Assembly (NCBI GenBank): GCA_003427395.1
Contig: BFEA01000078.1
Span: forward strand, 2,397,804 to 2,421,476
Reading direction: 5' to 3'
DNA: 23,673 nucleotides
From: Chara braunii
Lineage: Eukaryota > Streptophyta > Charophyceae > Charales > Characeae
Made by a program: the position numbers and the translations under genes. Of the stretch, positions 1 to 8,377 are shown piece after piece. The first letter of the stretch is position 1. Each line of letters opens with the position of its first letter. The notes under the pieces were generated by a model. It worked only from the letters and a program-made list of their open reading frames with translations. It made no database searches and was not told where the DNA came from.

Positions 1-1989
1 AAAAAAAAAAAAAAAAAGATGATGCAAGATTTTTCTTTTTTTTTTTTTTTCACACGACAATTCACATATATTTCAAATCTTTAAATTGAGTTCGGGGTCG
101 TCACATTCTTCCCGGAGAGCCTAACTGGGAGCCTTACCCCTTATCGGGGTGCAGTTTTCAACTAGTCCTACCATACTCTTGCTGCTATCAACACAATTTC
201 TACTACCTACATTGATTTATACCTATATTACACACTGATAATACACAGGCCTAATCCGACCTGACTCAGGCGAATTCGACCGGTTGGAGCTAACTACTGC
301 AAGTTTCTGTGACGCTCTACCACCATCCCCCCCTTAGCGACTCCGGCCCCACCTACACAGTATCCAATGTCGCTCATCTCTGTCTGGCGCCCAACACCCA
401 GCCTACTCTACTGAGCCTATCTAGCCTATCCATATTCATGCAACAGGATCACTCTGACATTGAACACCAATGTACATGACGTCAACACCAATGCCAACCT
501 CCCACATACACCAGGTGTGTTCTCTCTCCTCCCCTAATCAACCCTTCACCACCGACTCCTTCGCATCCTACATGAAGACCACCTTCGCCCATCACCCGCA
601 TGCGCCCTTGCACCCCTGCTATGGCTGTCATGCACCCACTGCCCTGCGGCGTGTGACGGTCAATCTCACACCCTGCGCTGCTTTCCGGTTGGAGCGTTTT
701 GGTTTGCGGAAAGGGGTCCGGAAAAGACAGTTAAGATAGGTTGTGCCAAGGGTTTTTAGAAAATTGAGTGTGGGGACACAGACAAAACTGAAATCCCCCG
801 TGTTGGTCCGACTCTAGTAAGAAGAATTTCCGTCACCGCGCGGGTCTTAAGAGAGAAAAAGGCGCCCGCGGGACTCACAGCTATGGGAAATTCAATCCAA
901 AAAAGTATCGCTGGACTTCCCAACGAGCCGTTGTTTCTTCGTTTCGCGTGAAAGGGGGCAGGTACACACGTGGTATCCCGTTTGCGGATGAGGTCTCATC
1001 GGCGCTCGTTACACAACTCCAAGTCCGACTTGGGGGGTCTCAACCGAGTGGCCTTTTCTTTGTGTCTGTCCTCGCCGCGTGGGCGATCGAGGAACCCCTT
1101 AGCCTGATAACGCTCGGGGCGACGACAGTCGCTGCATTGAGTGTTAGGCCGATGAGGCTCCACTCCCGTCCATGGGACAACGATCAGTCCGTTGAAGGGC
1201 AATAATAACGAATATGACAGAAAATGAGTATCGATAATAACACAACCCGCACCAACGAATCCAGAGCACCGGTTATCGGGAGGAAAGTAGTAACGCCCTC
1301 TGATCTTGGCGATGACTTCTCGTATGTCCCACTCACATACACATGTCCTTTCCTCGTTGTATGGAAAGGGGCACGGCGGGGGCACGGGAAGTTGGCGTCC
1401 GGTTGGGTTGGGACCGTCAGTTCACATGGCAGCAAAAGTGAGCACAAATCTTAACCATGCATCATTCGTCTGACACTCCAGGCAACCTGATCATTCAGTC
1501 GCCCAGTCAATCAACCTTGCAATCATGCTACAACACAATCTCTGATCATGACTCATCGCATACACATACCGAAGTGAGAGAAGCAAGGTTACCATAATTC
1601 ATCCATTATGACATGTCGTGACCAGAGGGGAGAGTGTGTGGACGCAGACCCGGAGGGAGGAACGAGTAGAAAGCAATCACAAAATGTCAGGCGATCTGGT
1701 CCAAAGATGTCCCAGCTTAAAAGTCGAGCGATCAACACTCACATTCGAAGATACAAAAACTTGGAGCAAAAAGGAACCCGACCGTCACGTGTCAATCCAC
1801 CATAGCGATCATCATCCCGCCGACTTAGCCTCTCGGATCCTGGCCCTACTCGGACGATCCCGGCCCTGCTCGGATCCCACAGTCCGTCGGGCGATCCAGC
1901 ATGCCGAGCGCCAAGACTACAGCCCGCTCGTCGGGAATTTTCGACTCGCACCTTTCTTCATACTATCTAGACACAGCTTCCCGGAACTG
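1..1989. other. Anonymous sequence, no supported gene
   Basis: The window opens with an A run (1-17) and a T run (about 36-50). Open frames here are short, overlap on both strands and show no family motif or convincing composition. The minus strand at 94-105 reads TGTGACGACCCC, directly preceded by the purine-rich CCGGGAAGAA, which resembles the start of a plant Ty3-type LTR; no second LTR copy is in view. I see nothing else that can be assigned. Confidence 0.4.
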
Positions 1990-2660
1990 GGCTGACGAGT
2001 CGAGAGAGAGATTTTCGGGAGCGCTTGCGGAATTTATAGATGCGGAGGAGAAGATTGATGCTAGGAGGGGTTAGCACTAAGACAGTGAGGAGTGGGAGGA
2101 TGCTCAGGGATTGACCGACGAAAGCAATGTCGATCCGTTCGATCCCTGCTAAGGCCAATCAGAATCGTCGTGTATCAGGAATTTCCTTCTTACACGGCGC
2201 GTCTCTTTGGCTAGAGGGGGTGAATGGGGGTCGATAGGGTGTTTCGGCGTGGGGTTCAGAGCGGGAAGAAGAAGAGCACGAAGAATAGCGCGAAACGGAA
2301 CCAAGATTCAGACGATCAAGGAGGAGGGAAAAGGCGCGCACTGCAAAGGGGAGATTGAAAACGGTTACCGAGAGAGGAGCATGAGCACGAAGAGGGGAGT
2401 GTCCAGGGCAGCGAGGGAAGTGGGTAGGGGAGGCTCGTATGCATGGCGTTGTCGCGAAGGCAAAAGGGGCACCGAAACAGTTACAACTAACTCAAATTGA
2501 AAAGTACGATATCCGCACGGGGGAAAGTCCTATGCCTATTCAGATTTCTAAAAAAATTCCCAGAGCTTTTCAAGACAAAGTTGCGAACATTCATGTGCAA
2601 GAAAGGACACGTCAAATTCCACTTATTCCGAAATTCCTAGCCGTTAACCCAAATTCCTAG
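1990..2660 (+). pseudogene. Degenerate coding remnant of unknown family
   Basis: I do not recognise this protein. Several plus-strand frames have protein-like composition but are broken by stops and frame changes. About 2000-2150 reads as an acidic segment (pieces such as ALAEFIDAEEKIDARR and DSEEWEDAQGLTDESNVD). About 2255-2420 reads as a basic, charged segment (SGKKKSTKNSAKRNQDSDDQ). The last 73 codons, 2439-2660, are open from an ATG and contain KQLQLTQIEKYDIRTGESP and IPRAFQDKVANIHVQERTRQ. The acidic-basic-ordered succession on one strand suggests one decayed ORF, perhaps from a transposable element, but no catalytic motif is visible. It could also be chance open frames in purine-rich DNA. 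Confidence 0.3.
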
Positions 2661-4133
2661 CGCGCTCGCTAAGGCGCACGTAATTCCCATGTAATTCCCA
2701 AATTTGCAAAAGACAAATTTTAAAAAATTGATCCGAGGGTCTCACATATTGCATCCATGAAAGTACAAAAAGAGGCCTCGTCGGATGGTCACCCAAAATT
2801 CGACAAAAGGAAAAAAGAGAGTTGGGGGGGGGGGGGAGATAGCGCAGATCCGGAAGCTGGCGCGTCACACCCGTCTCACCTCATAGCGCCTGCGTGCGCC
2901 CCAGCCAGTAGCGCACATGCAGACACTTGCGCAGCAACGCAGCAGCGTGTCCGCATTGCCTGCCTAGCCTGGCCAGCGTGTCCACATTGCCTGCCTAGGC
3001 CTGAATTCCCTCAGCCTGGCCAGCGACCTTCCTATATGGAAGTCGCGGCTCTGTTTGGCTGCGTGGGCCTAGCTGGCGAAGCTCCCAGTCGCTTATGGTC
3101 GGGCCCCAGTGTCTGCGTCCACTCCCTGCCCGACAGTTGGGGGCCTGGCCCTTTCTGGTTGGGCACGTCCAGGCAGCCTGCAGGCCCCAAGTGCTTGTCG
3201 GCTTCTCATTGGATCTCTGGGCCAATGTGACGATAATGCTGCTTTCTGATTCGCCGGCGGCCACTTCGTGATGTGTCGGCCTCACACTTCGTGTGCCCAG
3301 GGCGCAACCACCCGGGCCTGGGCTCAACTGCTTGACGAGCTGCTGTCTCTGGAAGGAGCCCAGCAAAAGGCTCATGTTGCACTTCAGCCAACTGGCGTGC
3401 TTCAACTGTCTGACACCCGCATTAAAAAATGCTCAGATAAGGGCCTCTCATGGATATTCAGGCCCACCTTCACTTAGTTTGGGCATGATGCTTGCTGGGG
3501 GCCACAGCCCATATCATGTGCATGTTAGGGCCCTGTGACTGCACATTCCTCACATTGTCTTTTTATAAGGGCGACGGCCTTGAGATATCATCATTGAAGC
3601 TGACCAACCCCAGGTAATTCAGATGGTCCTGATTTCTTTCTTGCTTGGGAGGGTGAAAAGGCAAGCACGAAGAAAGGGATGATTTGACCAAGCTCGTTGA
3701 GGGGAACGAAAACATTGTTAACACATCTTCTGAGACAACAAATACCTGGAAGCCAATTCCGAAGAGAGAGGTGATGATATGATATCGAGTTCAGAAGGGC
3801 GAAGCTCACACAGAAGACGGTTCTCATTGGCTAATCAGGGCTTCATATAAACAGTAGAATACTTTCACGTGAGGGCGGCAAATCCCGCATAGACATTTCA
3901 ACTCCCTCCTTACAAGAGAGAACTGATTTGCAATAAAGAATCCCTCCACTTTTTCCCCCAAAAACAAAAGCAAAAAAAAAAAAAAAAACTGACGAACGAA
4001 CTAATTCGAAGGCAACGGGGCACTGCCGCCCCCCTGGTTTTCTACCCACGCGTAAAGAAGCATAACTCCTCCGACATCACGGGTTGAACTGACGTCGAAA
4101 GATAATCTACAAATCCATGAGGGCATACATTAC

Positions 4134-4136
<3 letters not shown>
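2661..4136. other. Intergenic sequence with short direct repeats and a G run
   Basis: No gene is supported. There is a 13-base G run at 2824-2836. A directly repeated motif near 2945-3000 (AGCGTGTCCGCATTGCCTGC, then the same with one change) makes the open frames across 2757-3230 look like repeat artefacts. An A run lies at about 3971-3988. Open frames on both strands lack recognisable domains. Confidence 0.4.
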
Positions 4137-4190
<54 letters not shown>

Positions 4191-4238
4191 AGACAGACAA
4201 ATTTAGAGAGAGGGAGAGAGAGAGAGATTTAGAGAGAG
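4137..4238. repeat. (GA)n microsatellite
   Basis: An almost perfect AG dinucleotide array occupies 4137-4185. A second, interrupted GA-rich stretch (about 4206-4238) follows after a short AT-rich spacer in which the word GATTTA recurs. It lies about 330 bp beyond the stop codon of the minus-strand DUF4360 gene. Confidence 0.9.
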
Positions 4239-4568
4239 CTTACTGAACTTGACAGCAGTGTGGGGTAATCTGCCCCGGATCTGAACATTTGCCACGTAGA
4301 TTAAACAGCTATTGATAACAGGTCTATCGAGGACGAATGGCCCTCACATAGGCCCCCACACAGGTGGACACGCCGTCAGGCGGAATACGAAAACGAGCTA
4401 CGGACCGGCCAGACTACATCTGCTGAAAAACTGCATTGCGCATACCCCATAGCCTCCACCTCTGATTCCGCTAAAGATATCCAAGACGGCACAGCTGCCC
4501 AGTTCCCACATCTCCGACTCTCCTCACCCGCTATCCTCCGCCTGCGATATGGTGGGTGGGTAGGGTTC
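4239..4568. other. 3' flank of DUF4360 gene 1
   Basis: Non-coding sequence downstream of the minus-strand gene, presumably including its 3' UTR. I could not place a confident polyadenylation signal. No other feature is seen. Confidence 0.4.
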
Positions 4569-5245
4569 TCAGTTCTGCGGACACTGCCTCCATTGGAGGT
4601 TGAAGATGAGCTGGAACTTGGTATCCTGGGAGTCGAGCGCCATCACAGCCTTCGCNCCCTCCACTCTCACCACCGTCTTGATGTTCAGGTTGGGTGCGTT
4701 GTTGCACTCGCTCCAGACAAACGTCAGGAAGTCGTCCGTGAACTCGAAGCTGCCAACCTGCGGNCCTCCGATTTTGCGCTCGATCNTNGCCGTACCCGTT
4801 TGTCCCGAGAAGTAGTAGTGTGACTCGTAGATGCCGGCGGAGTCCTTGGCGATGTCAGCGAAGCCGCGGCCCGTGGCCTGACCGATGGAGACGCTCCAGC
4901 CATCCGGGTAGATCATATTGAAAGACATCTGGCAAGACTTCCTCTTGTCCGCGAGCGACCCGTCCGTGGTCGCGACCATCCCGCCGAACATGAAGGTGAC
5001 CGTCTTGTAGTCATTGGACAGCACGTAGTTGGTNCGAGCGACCCGTCCGTGGTCGCGACCATCCCGCCGAACATGAAGGTGACCGTCTTGTAGTCATTGG
5101 ACAGCACGTAGTTGGTGTTCTGATAATTGCAGCCCGAGCCTGCGTAGTTGACATAGCTGATGGTCACCTCCGGCGGAGCCTGCGCACTTGCCNGAACCGC
5201 AACAACGACCAGAAGCAANGCCAACAGAAACGCAGAGCGCGCCAT
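4569..5245 (-). CDS. Secreted DUF4360-family protein, copy 1 (reading frame broken by an 82-bp duplication at an N)
   Basis: The frame starts at the ATG at 5243-5245 with MARSAFLL and a hydrophobic run ending ASA-Q, a signal peptide with an AxA-type cleavage site. The mature part has the DUF4360 layout: YAGSGC, a strand-rich region with FMFGGMVATTDG, KSCQMSF, YPDGWSVSIGQATGRGFADI, a YYFSGQTGT segment, FEFTDDF, WSECNNAPNLN, ALDSQD and a final WRQC near the C-terminus. Bases 4952-5033 recur exactly at 5035-5116 with one N between, shifting the frame. Counting the repeated 83 bases once gives exactly 198 codons, so the true gene is probably intact at about 197 residues. Six further single Ns fall in the gene. 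It is intronless, lies on minus and diverges from copy 2. The family's molecular function is not established; a secreted or wall-associated role is inference. Confidence 0.72.
4952..5116. repeat. Perfect 82-bp direct duplication around a single N
   Basis: 4952-5033 and 5035-5116 are identical, separated only by N at 5034. The offset of 83 breaks the DUF4360 reading frame, and removing it restores the frame. This fits an unmerged contig overlap joined by a one-base gap better than a recent biological duplication. Confidence 0.9.
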
Positions 5246-5536
5246 CGTCCGCTACTTCACCTTCCACCTCCCCCTGAGCGCGCTATTGTCCGCTCCTTCA
5301 GCTTCCACCTCCCTCCTCCTGAGCGCGCTTTCCTTACGTGTGCGTGTGACAGAAAGGCGGTCCTCTGAAGACACAAAAGCAGCGGCAAAACACAACTACT
5401 CGCTGCTCCGCTCGATCGAAGTTTTCCTACCAGTGTGCGTGCGCCGTGCAATCAACCAACACGGATTGCGAGTGCGTGTGCGATGTAAGCTAGCTAGACA
5501 GTCGAGTCGACGTCTAGTCGAGGCAGCTCGGTTCGC
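5246..5536 (-). promoter_or_regulatory. 5' UTR and leader of DUF4360 gene 1, with an internal direct repeat
   Basis: This stretch lies between the start codon and the TATA box on the minus strand. It contains an imperfect direct repeat, seen on the plus strand as GTCCGCTACTTCACCTTCCA and GTCCGCTCCTTCAGCTTCCA, each followed by a CCTGAGCGCGCT block (5247-5330). No intron boundary was convincing. Its untranslated status is inferred from the TATA position. Confidence 0.4.
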
Positions 5537-5543
5537 TTTTATA
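5537..5543 (-). promoter_or_regulatory. TATA box for DUF4360 gene 1
   Basis: The minus strand reads GTGTATAAAAGCG here, a good TATA consensus in a GC-rich setting. It is about 290 bp upstream of the start codon, implying a transcription start near 5505-5515 and a leader of about 260 bases. The spacing is plausible for a plant-type gene; there is no direct evidence of use. Confidence 0.45.
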
Positions 5544-6150
5544 CACTTGCTCGCGGCAGTCATGGAGTCGTCGTGAGTGAGACAAGGCTTCGCTTCACTC
5601 TGCCGCTTTCAGCCTAATCCGTCCTGAGGCTCTCGTGTTTTCTTTTTCTCTCTTTTTGTTTTTTTTTTCTTTCAGAAAACCCTGGAATATGTTTTTTCGT
5701 CCTCTTTTCCGTTTTCTTGTAGGAGATCTCACAAACCAAGAAAACAAATTGTGTGCCGAAGATTACCTTTGTTTCATTTCTGTTTTGGGCGAGGTCCCAA
5801 TAGCGCAGAGGAATGGATTGAGGGTGCGTTCTACGAAGAGGTGCAGAAATGCAGATCAATCGTGATTTTCGGCACGTTCACATTCAGGACATACTCATCA
5901 TACACACACGGGACGTATGATCCCCAATCCCCCCCCAAAAAGGGTAGCGGGCCGATCACATTGATTCGCCAAAGTACCAAGTGTACTGTTGATGTGCCCA
6001 TTTTGTCAGCGAGGAAAAGGAATTCTGCGGTTGTGGCCTTTTTTTTTCGCATTTTCTAAAAAAAATGGCAAAATCTCGTTTGTTAAAGTTATTGCACAAT
6101 TTGTGGATGGCGCCGCGTGACCGGTGACCTTGTCCCATCTGACAAGGTAC
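5544..6150. other. Intergenic sequence, nothing assigned
   Basis: Contains T-rich stretches (5635-5690, 6040-6055) and a 102-codon open frame from 5751 that I do not recognise and do not consider a gene. A pyrimidine tract ending CTTTCAG near 5673 resembles a 3' splice site on plus, but no matching exon was found. Confidence 0.35.
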
Positions 6151-6151
6151 A

Positions 6152-6340
6152 GCAGTGTGACGTAAAACATGCCCATAACCGTTGAAATCGGCGATTCTCA
6201 AATCCGCATAATCCGCATATTTTGCGGATTTGGTGTCGCAGTGTGAGCATGCCCTCAAGCGTTGAAATCGAGAAAATTGGAACCATGGCCCCCTGTGCAA
6301 GGATGAAAAGAATAAATCGAGAACCATGGCCCTCAAGTTA
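6152..6340. repeat. Diverged direct repeat with an internal inverted repeat
   Basis: GCAGTGTGA followed by CATGCCC and GTTGAAATCG occurs at about 6152-6190 and again at about 6238-6270, a period of about 86 bp. Between the copies, AAATCCGCA (6200-6208) and TGCGGATTT (6233-6241) form an inverted repeat. A CGAGAA...CCATGGCCC word then recurs twice up to 6335, just before a 20-base A tract. It looks like retroposon or foldback debris. Confidence 0.5.
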
Positions 6341-6392
6341 AAAAAAAAAAAAAAAAAAAGTTCGGCGGTGCGGAACAAGCACGTGTCGTTAC

Positions 6393-6520
6393 GAGCCTCA
6401 GAAGCTCAGGGCGATGCGATAGGCGTGTTTTCTTCTTTGGAGCCTCAGAAGCTCAGGGCGATGCGATCGACGTGTTTTCTTCTTTCGACGTGTTTTCTTC
6501 TTTCCACGCGTCTTCTTCTT
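6393..6520. repeat. Short tandem repeats (47 bp x2 plus 17-19 bp x3)
   Basis: GAGCCTCAGAAGCTCAGGGC starts at 6393 and again at 6440 (period 47), each copy running on through GATGCGAT to GTGTTTTCTTCTTT. The last part then repeats on its own as CGACGTGTTTTCTTCTTT and a diverged CCACGCGTCTTCTTCTTT. A 20-base A tract (about 6340-6359) lies upstream. Confidence 0.8.
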
Positions 6521-6700
6521 TCGCTGATGTGATAACGTACAGCAATCTAGCCCTGTGCTTCTGTCTACATGTGCCCTACATACATGGGCAATTCTGGTTT
6601 GACTGCATATGCTCACACTGCGTACCCACCAGTACTTGGCGCATACATCGGCCGCGGGCCACTGCCGTTAATGGCGCACAACTTCCGGCCTTCGGGGTAT

Positions 6701-6758
6701 ACCACACGGGGACCAAAAGTCTCAAAATTTTGAGGCGTTTGTTTGGTCCCCGTGTGGT
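6701..6758. repeat. Perfect foldback hairpin
   Basis: ACCACACGGGGACCAAA (6701-6717) has its exact reverse complement at 6742-6758. Centred between the arms is a 14-bp palindrome, CTCAAAATTTTGAG (6721-6734). The structure could form a long cruciform or transcript hairpin. It is too short for a full MITE and may be the folded end of a degraded element. Confidence 0.85.
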
Positions 6759-6771
6759 CTTCGAGGCTCGC

Positions 6772-7147
6772 CACACAGGCTGTCGAAAACCAGGTTTTCG
6801 ACAATTTTGCATGGCCACACAGACTTCCGAAGAATTGCAGCTCAAAAAACTTTCTTTTCTTTTTTCTTTTTGGCTCAAAAAAAACTTTCGACAGGTATCA
6901 GAATGGTCCTTTCGACAGCCGCCCTCCACCAATCTCTTCCAGCAGGTGACGGAAATTCGACAGCCGCCCTCCAGCAGGTGACGGAAATTCGACCGTGGCC
7001 TGCCGCCCTATCGAAAATTGCATTCGAAAAAAAAAAAAAAAAAAAAATTGCGTTCGAATTTGCGTTGTCAGGGACTGTTCCCTCAACTTCCGTGAAACCC
7101 GTCCGCCTGGCCATGACCAAAATCCTTGCCCCTCGACAGCCTGTGTG
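6772..7147. mobile_element. Candidate MITE-like element with 15-bp terminal inverted repeats
   Basis: CACACAGGCTGTCGA (6772-6786) and its exact reverse complement TCGACAGCCTGTGTG (7133-7147) bound a 376-bp segment. Inside are a small hairpin (GTCGAAAAC at 6782-6790 with GTTTTCGAC at 6794-6802) and a short tandem repeat around TTCGACAGCCGCCCTCC (6910-6990). No clear target-site duplication flanks it and no transposase is present. A further TCGACAGCCTGTGTGT copy at 7616-7631 means the motif may belong to a wider local repeat family. Confidence 0.4.
7016..7058 (+). mobile_element. Poly(A)-only retroposed insertion with flanking direct repeats
   Basis: A 21-base A run (7027-7047) is flanked by AATTGCATTCGAA (7016-7028) and AATTGCGTTCGAA (7046-7058), which differ at one base. 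This is what an extremely 5'-truncated, target-primed insertion consisting only of its tail would leave. Slippage at an A-rich repeat is the alternative. Confidence 0.4.
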
Positions 7148-7148
7148 T

Positions 7149-7608
7149 TGAGAAATTTCTGATGACACACCTGTAGCTCAGTTGGTAAGGCAGGCAAGTG
7201 GCATTCAGGAGGTCTTGGGTTCAATCCCCATTGGCCTCATGTACCTTCCTGGGCATGCTTGGCGCCCGCCACCTAGAGATAGCCCGTTGGTCCCCCCAAT
7301 TGGCATTAAAAAGAAGTCTCTGCTGATGTTCATAGGGGGAGGGGTACTCAGGGAGGCACAGCTACTGGCCACTCAGATGATGCTCGGTCCCTCTGCTACC
7401 GGCTGTCCCCTGGCCGGTGCCCCCCAGTGGGGGATCCCTGAAGGCTATCAGGGCACCCTAAGGCTATCAGGCCACCCTGGGCTGAAAAGGCCACCGTTGT
7501 CAGATTAGACACAAGATTGAATTTACCTGGGCTGGTTAGTCCGATGATTGATAATACCTCAAGGCCATCGCCCTTCTACAAAAAAGAAAAAAAAGAAAAG
7601 AAAAAAAA
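7149..7608 (+). mobile_element. tRNA-derived SINE
   Basis: The head has internal RNA polymerase III promoter elements at tRNA spacing: an A box, TAGCTCAGTTGG (7174-7185), and a B-box-like GGGTTCAATCCCC around 7218-7230. The anticodon-arm region is degenerate, so this is not a functional tRNA gene. A body of about 370 bp follows, with a 19-bp tandem repeat (AAGGCTATCAGGGCACCCT and a near copy, 7441-7478). The end reads CATCGCCCTTCTAC and then an A-rich tail (7578-7608). Possible target-site copies are TCGACAGCCTGTGTGT at 7133-7148 and 7616-7631, but the right copy is a few bases beyond the tail and the left 5' end is uncertain. The element would depend on a LINE reverse transcriptase supplied elsewhere. 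Confidence 0.65.
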
Positions 7609-7610
7609 TC

Positions 7611-8377
7611 GACATTCGACAGCCTGTGTGTGAGGAGCCTCTTCGTTCAGAAAGGAAGAAGTCAGGACCCTGAAACTTTGCACTCGGTCACACGGACTGG
7701 CGAGGCCCAAACAAAAAGAAAGATGGAATTTGTTTGTTTTCTTTTTCTTACCAGTATGACGCGTGGCATCATCTTTCGAATTCTTTCAATTCACAGTCAC
7801 TACCTACCTACCTGCCACGGCAATCCAAAGAAAAAGAAAAGAAAAAGCTTCTGACGGCAAGAAATTGAAAAGAAAAAAGAAAATGCTGACGGGATAAGGG
7901 CTCGCTCCACTACTCTAGACCGTGCAAAAGGAGAGTCCGAGTGAGCGAATCTTCCGCTACGACATCGAATCGAAAGCACATCAAAGTTTTCGACATTCGA
8001 CAGCCTCCCTGTGTGTGATGAGCCTCTTCGACCAGAAAGGAGGAAGTCAGGACCCTGAAACTTTGCACTCGGTCACACGGACGGGCGAGGCCCAAACAAA
8101 AAGAAAGATGGAATTTGTTTGTTTTCTTTTCTTTCACTCCAGTATGACGCGTGGCATCATCTTTCGAATTCTTTCAATTCACAGTCACAGTCACTACCTA
8201 CCTGCCACGGCAATCCAAAGAAAAAGAAAAAAAATGCTTCTGACGGCAAGAAATTGAAAAGAAAAAAGAAAAAAGAAAAATAAAAAATAAAAAAAATTCT
8301 GACGGGATAAGGGCTCGCTCCACTACTCTAGACCGTGCAAGAGGAGAGTCCCAGTGAGAGAATCTTCCGCCACAACA
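7611..8377. repeat. 381-bp tandem duplication
   Basis: GACATTCGAC at 7611 and 7992 begins two units that match nearly throughout (for example AGTCAGGACCCTGAAACTTT, GACGCGTGGCATCATCTTTC, GGGCTCGCTCCACTACTCTA). The units differ by small indels in A-rich runs and scattered substitutions. Unit 2 is cut at its end by the LINE insertion at 8377/8378. Open frames in both units are related to each other but have no recognisable domain. Confidence 0.85.

Noticed and set aside
470-739. 89-codon open frame on plus
   Set aside because: Cys/His/Pro-rich translation with no family motif, low-complexity C-rich DNA and no supporting context.
996-1385. 129-codon minus-strand frame overlapping plus frames
   Set aside because: Overlaps comparable open frames on the other strand; no domain, signal or composition supports coding.
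2757-3405. Cys/Pro-rich frames on both strands
   Set aside because: They arise from repeated GCCTGCCTAG/CCAGCGTGTC sequence and are open on both strands at once, typical of GC-rich repeats.
5635-5680. Polypyrimidine tract ending CTTTCAG, like a 3' splice site
   Set aside because: No upstream exon or donor on plus, and the nearby gene is on minus.
5751-6059. 102-codon frame and an A-box-like TAGCGCAGAGG near 5801
   Set aside because: No partner B box at the right distance, so not a tRNA or SINE; the protein has no recognisable domain and ends in a T-run-derived Phe tail.
7160-7190. CTGATGA as part of a hammerhead ribozyme
   Set aside because: No GAAA core or stem arrangement follows at a usable distance; the same failed for other CTGATGA matches checked.
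7167-7240. Functional tRNA gene
   Set aside because: A and B boxes are present but the acceptor and anticodon stems do not pair, and a body with an A-rich tail follows, so SINE is the better call.
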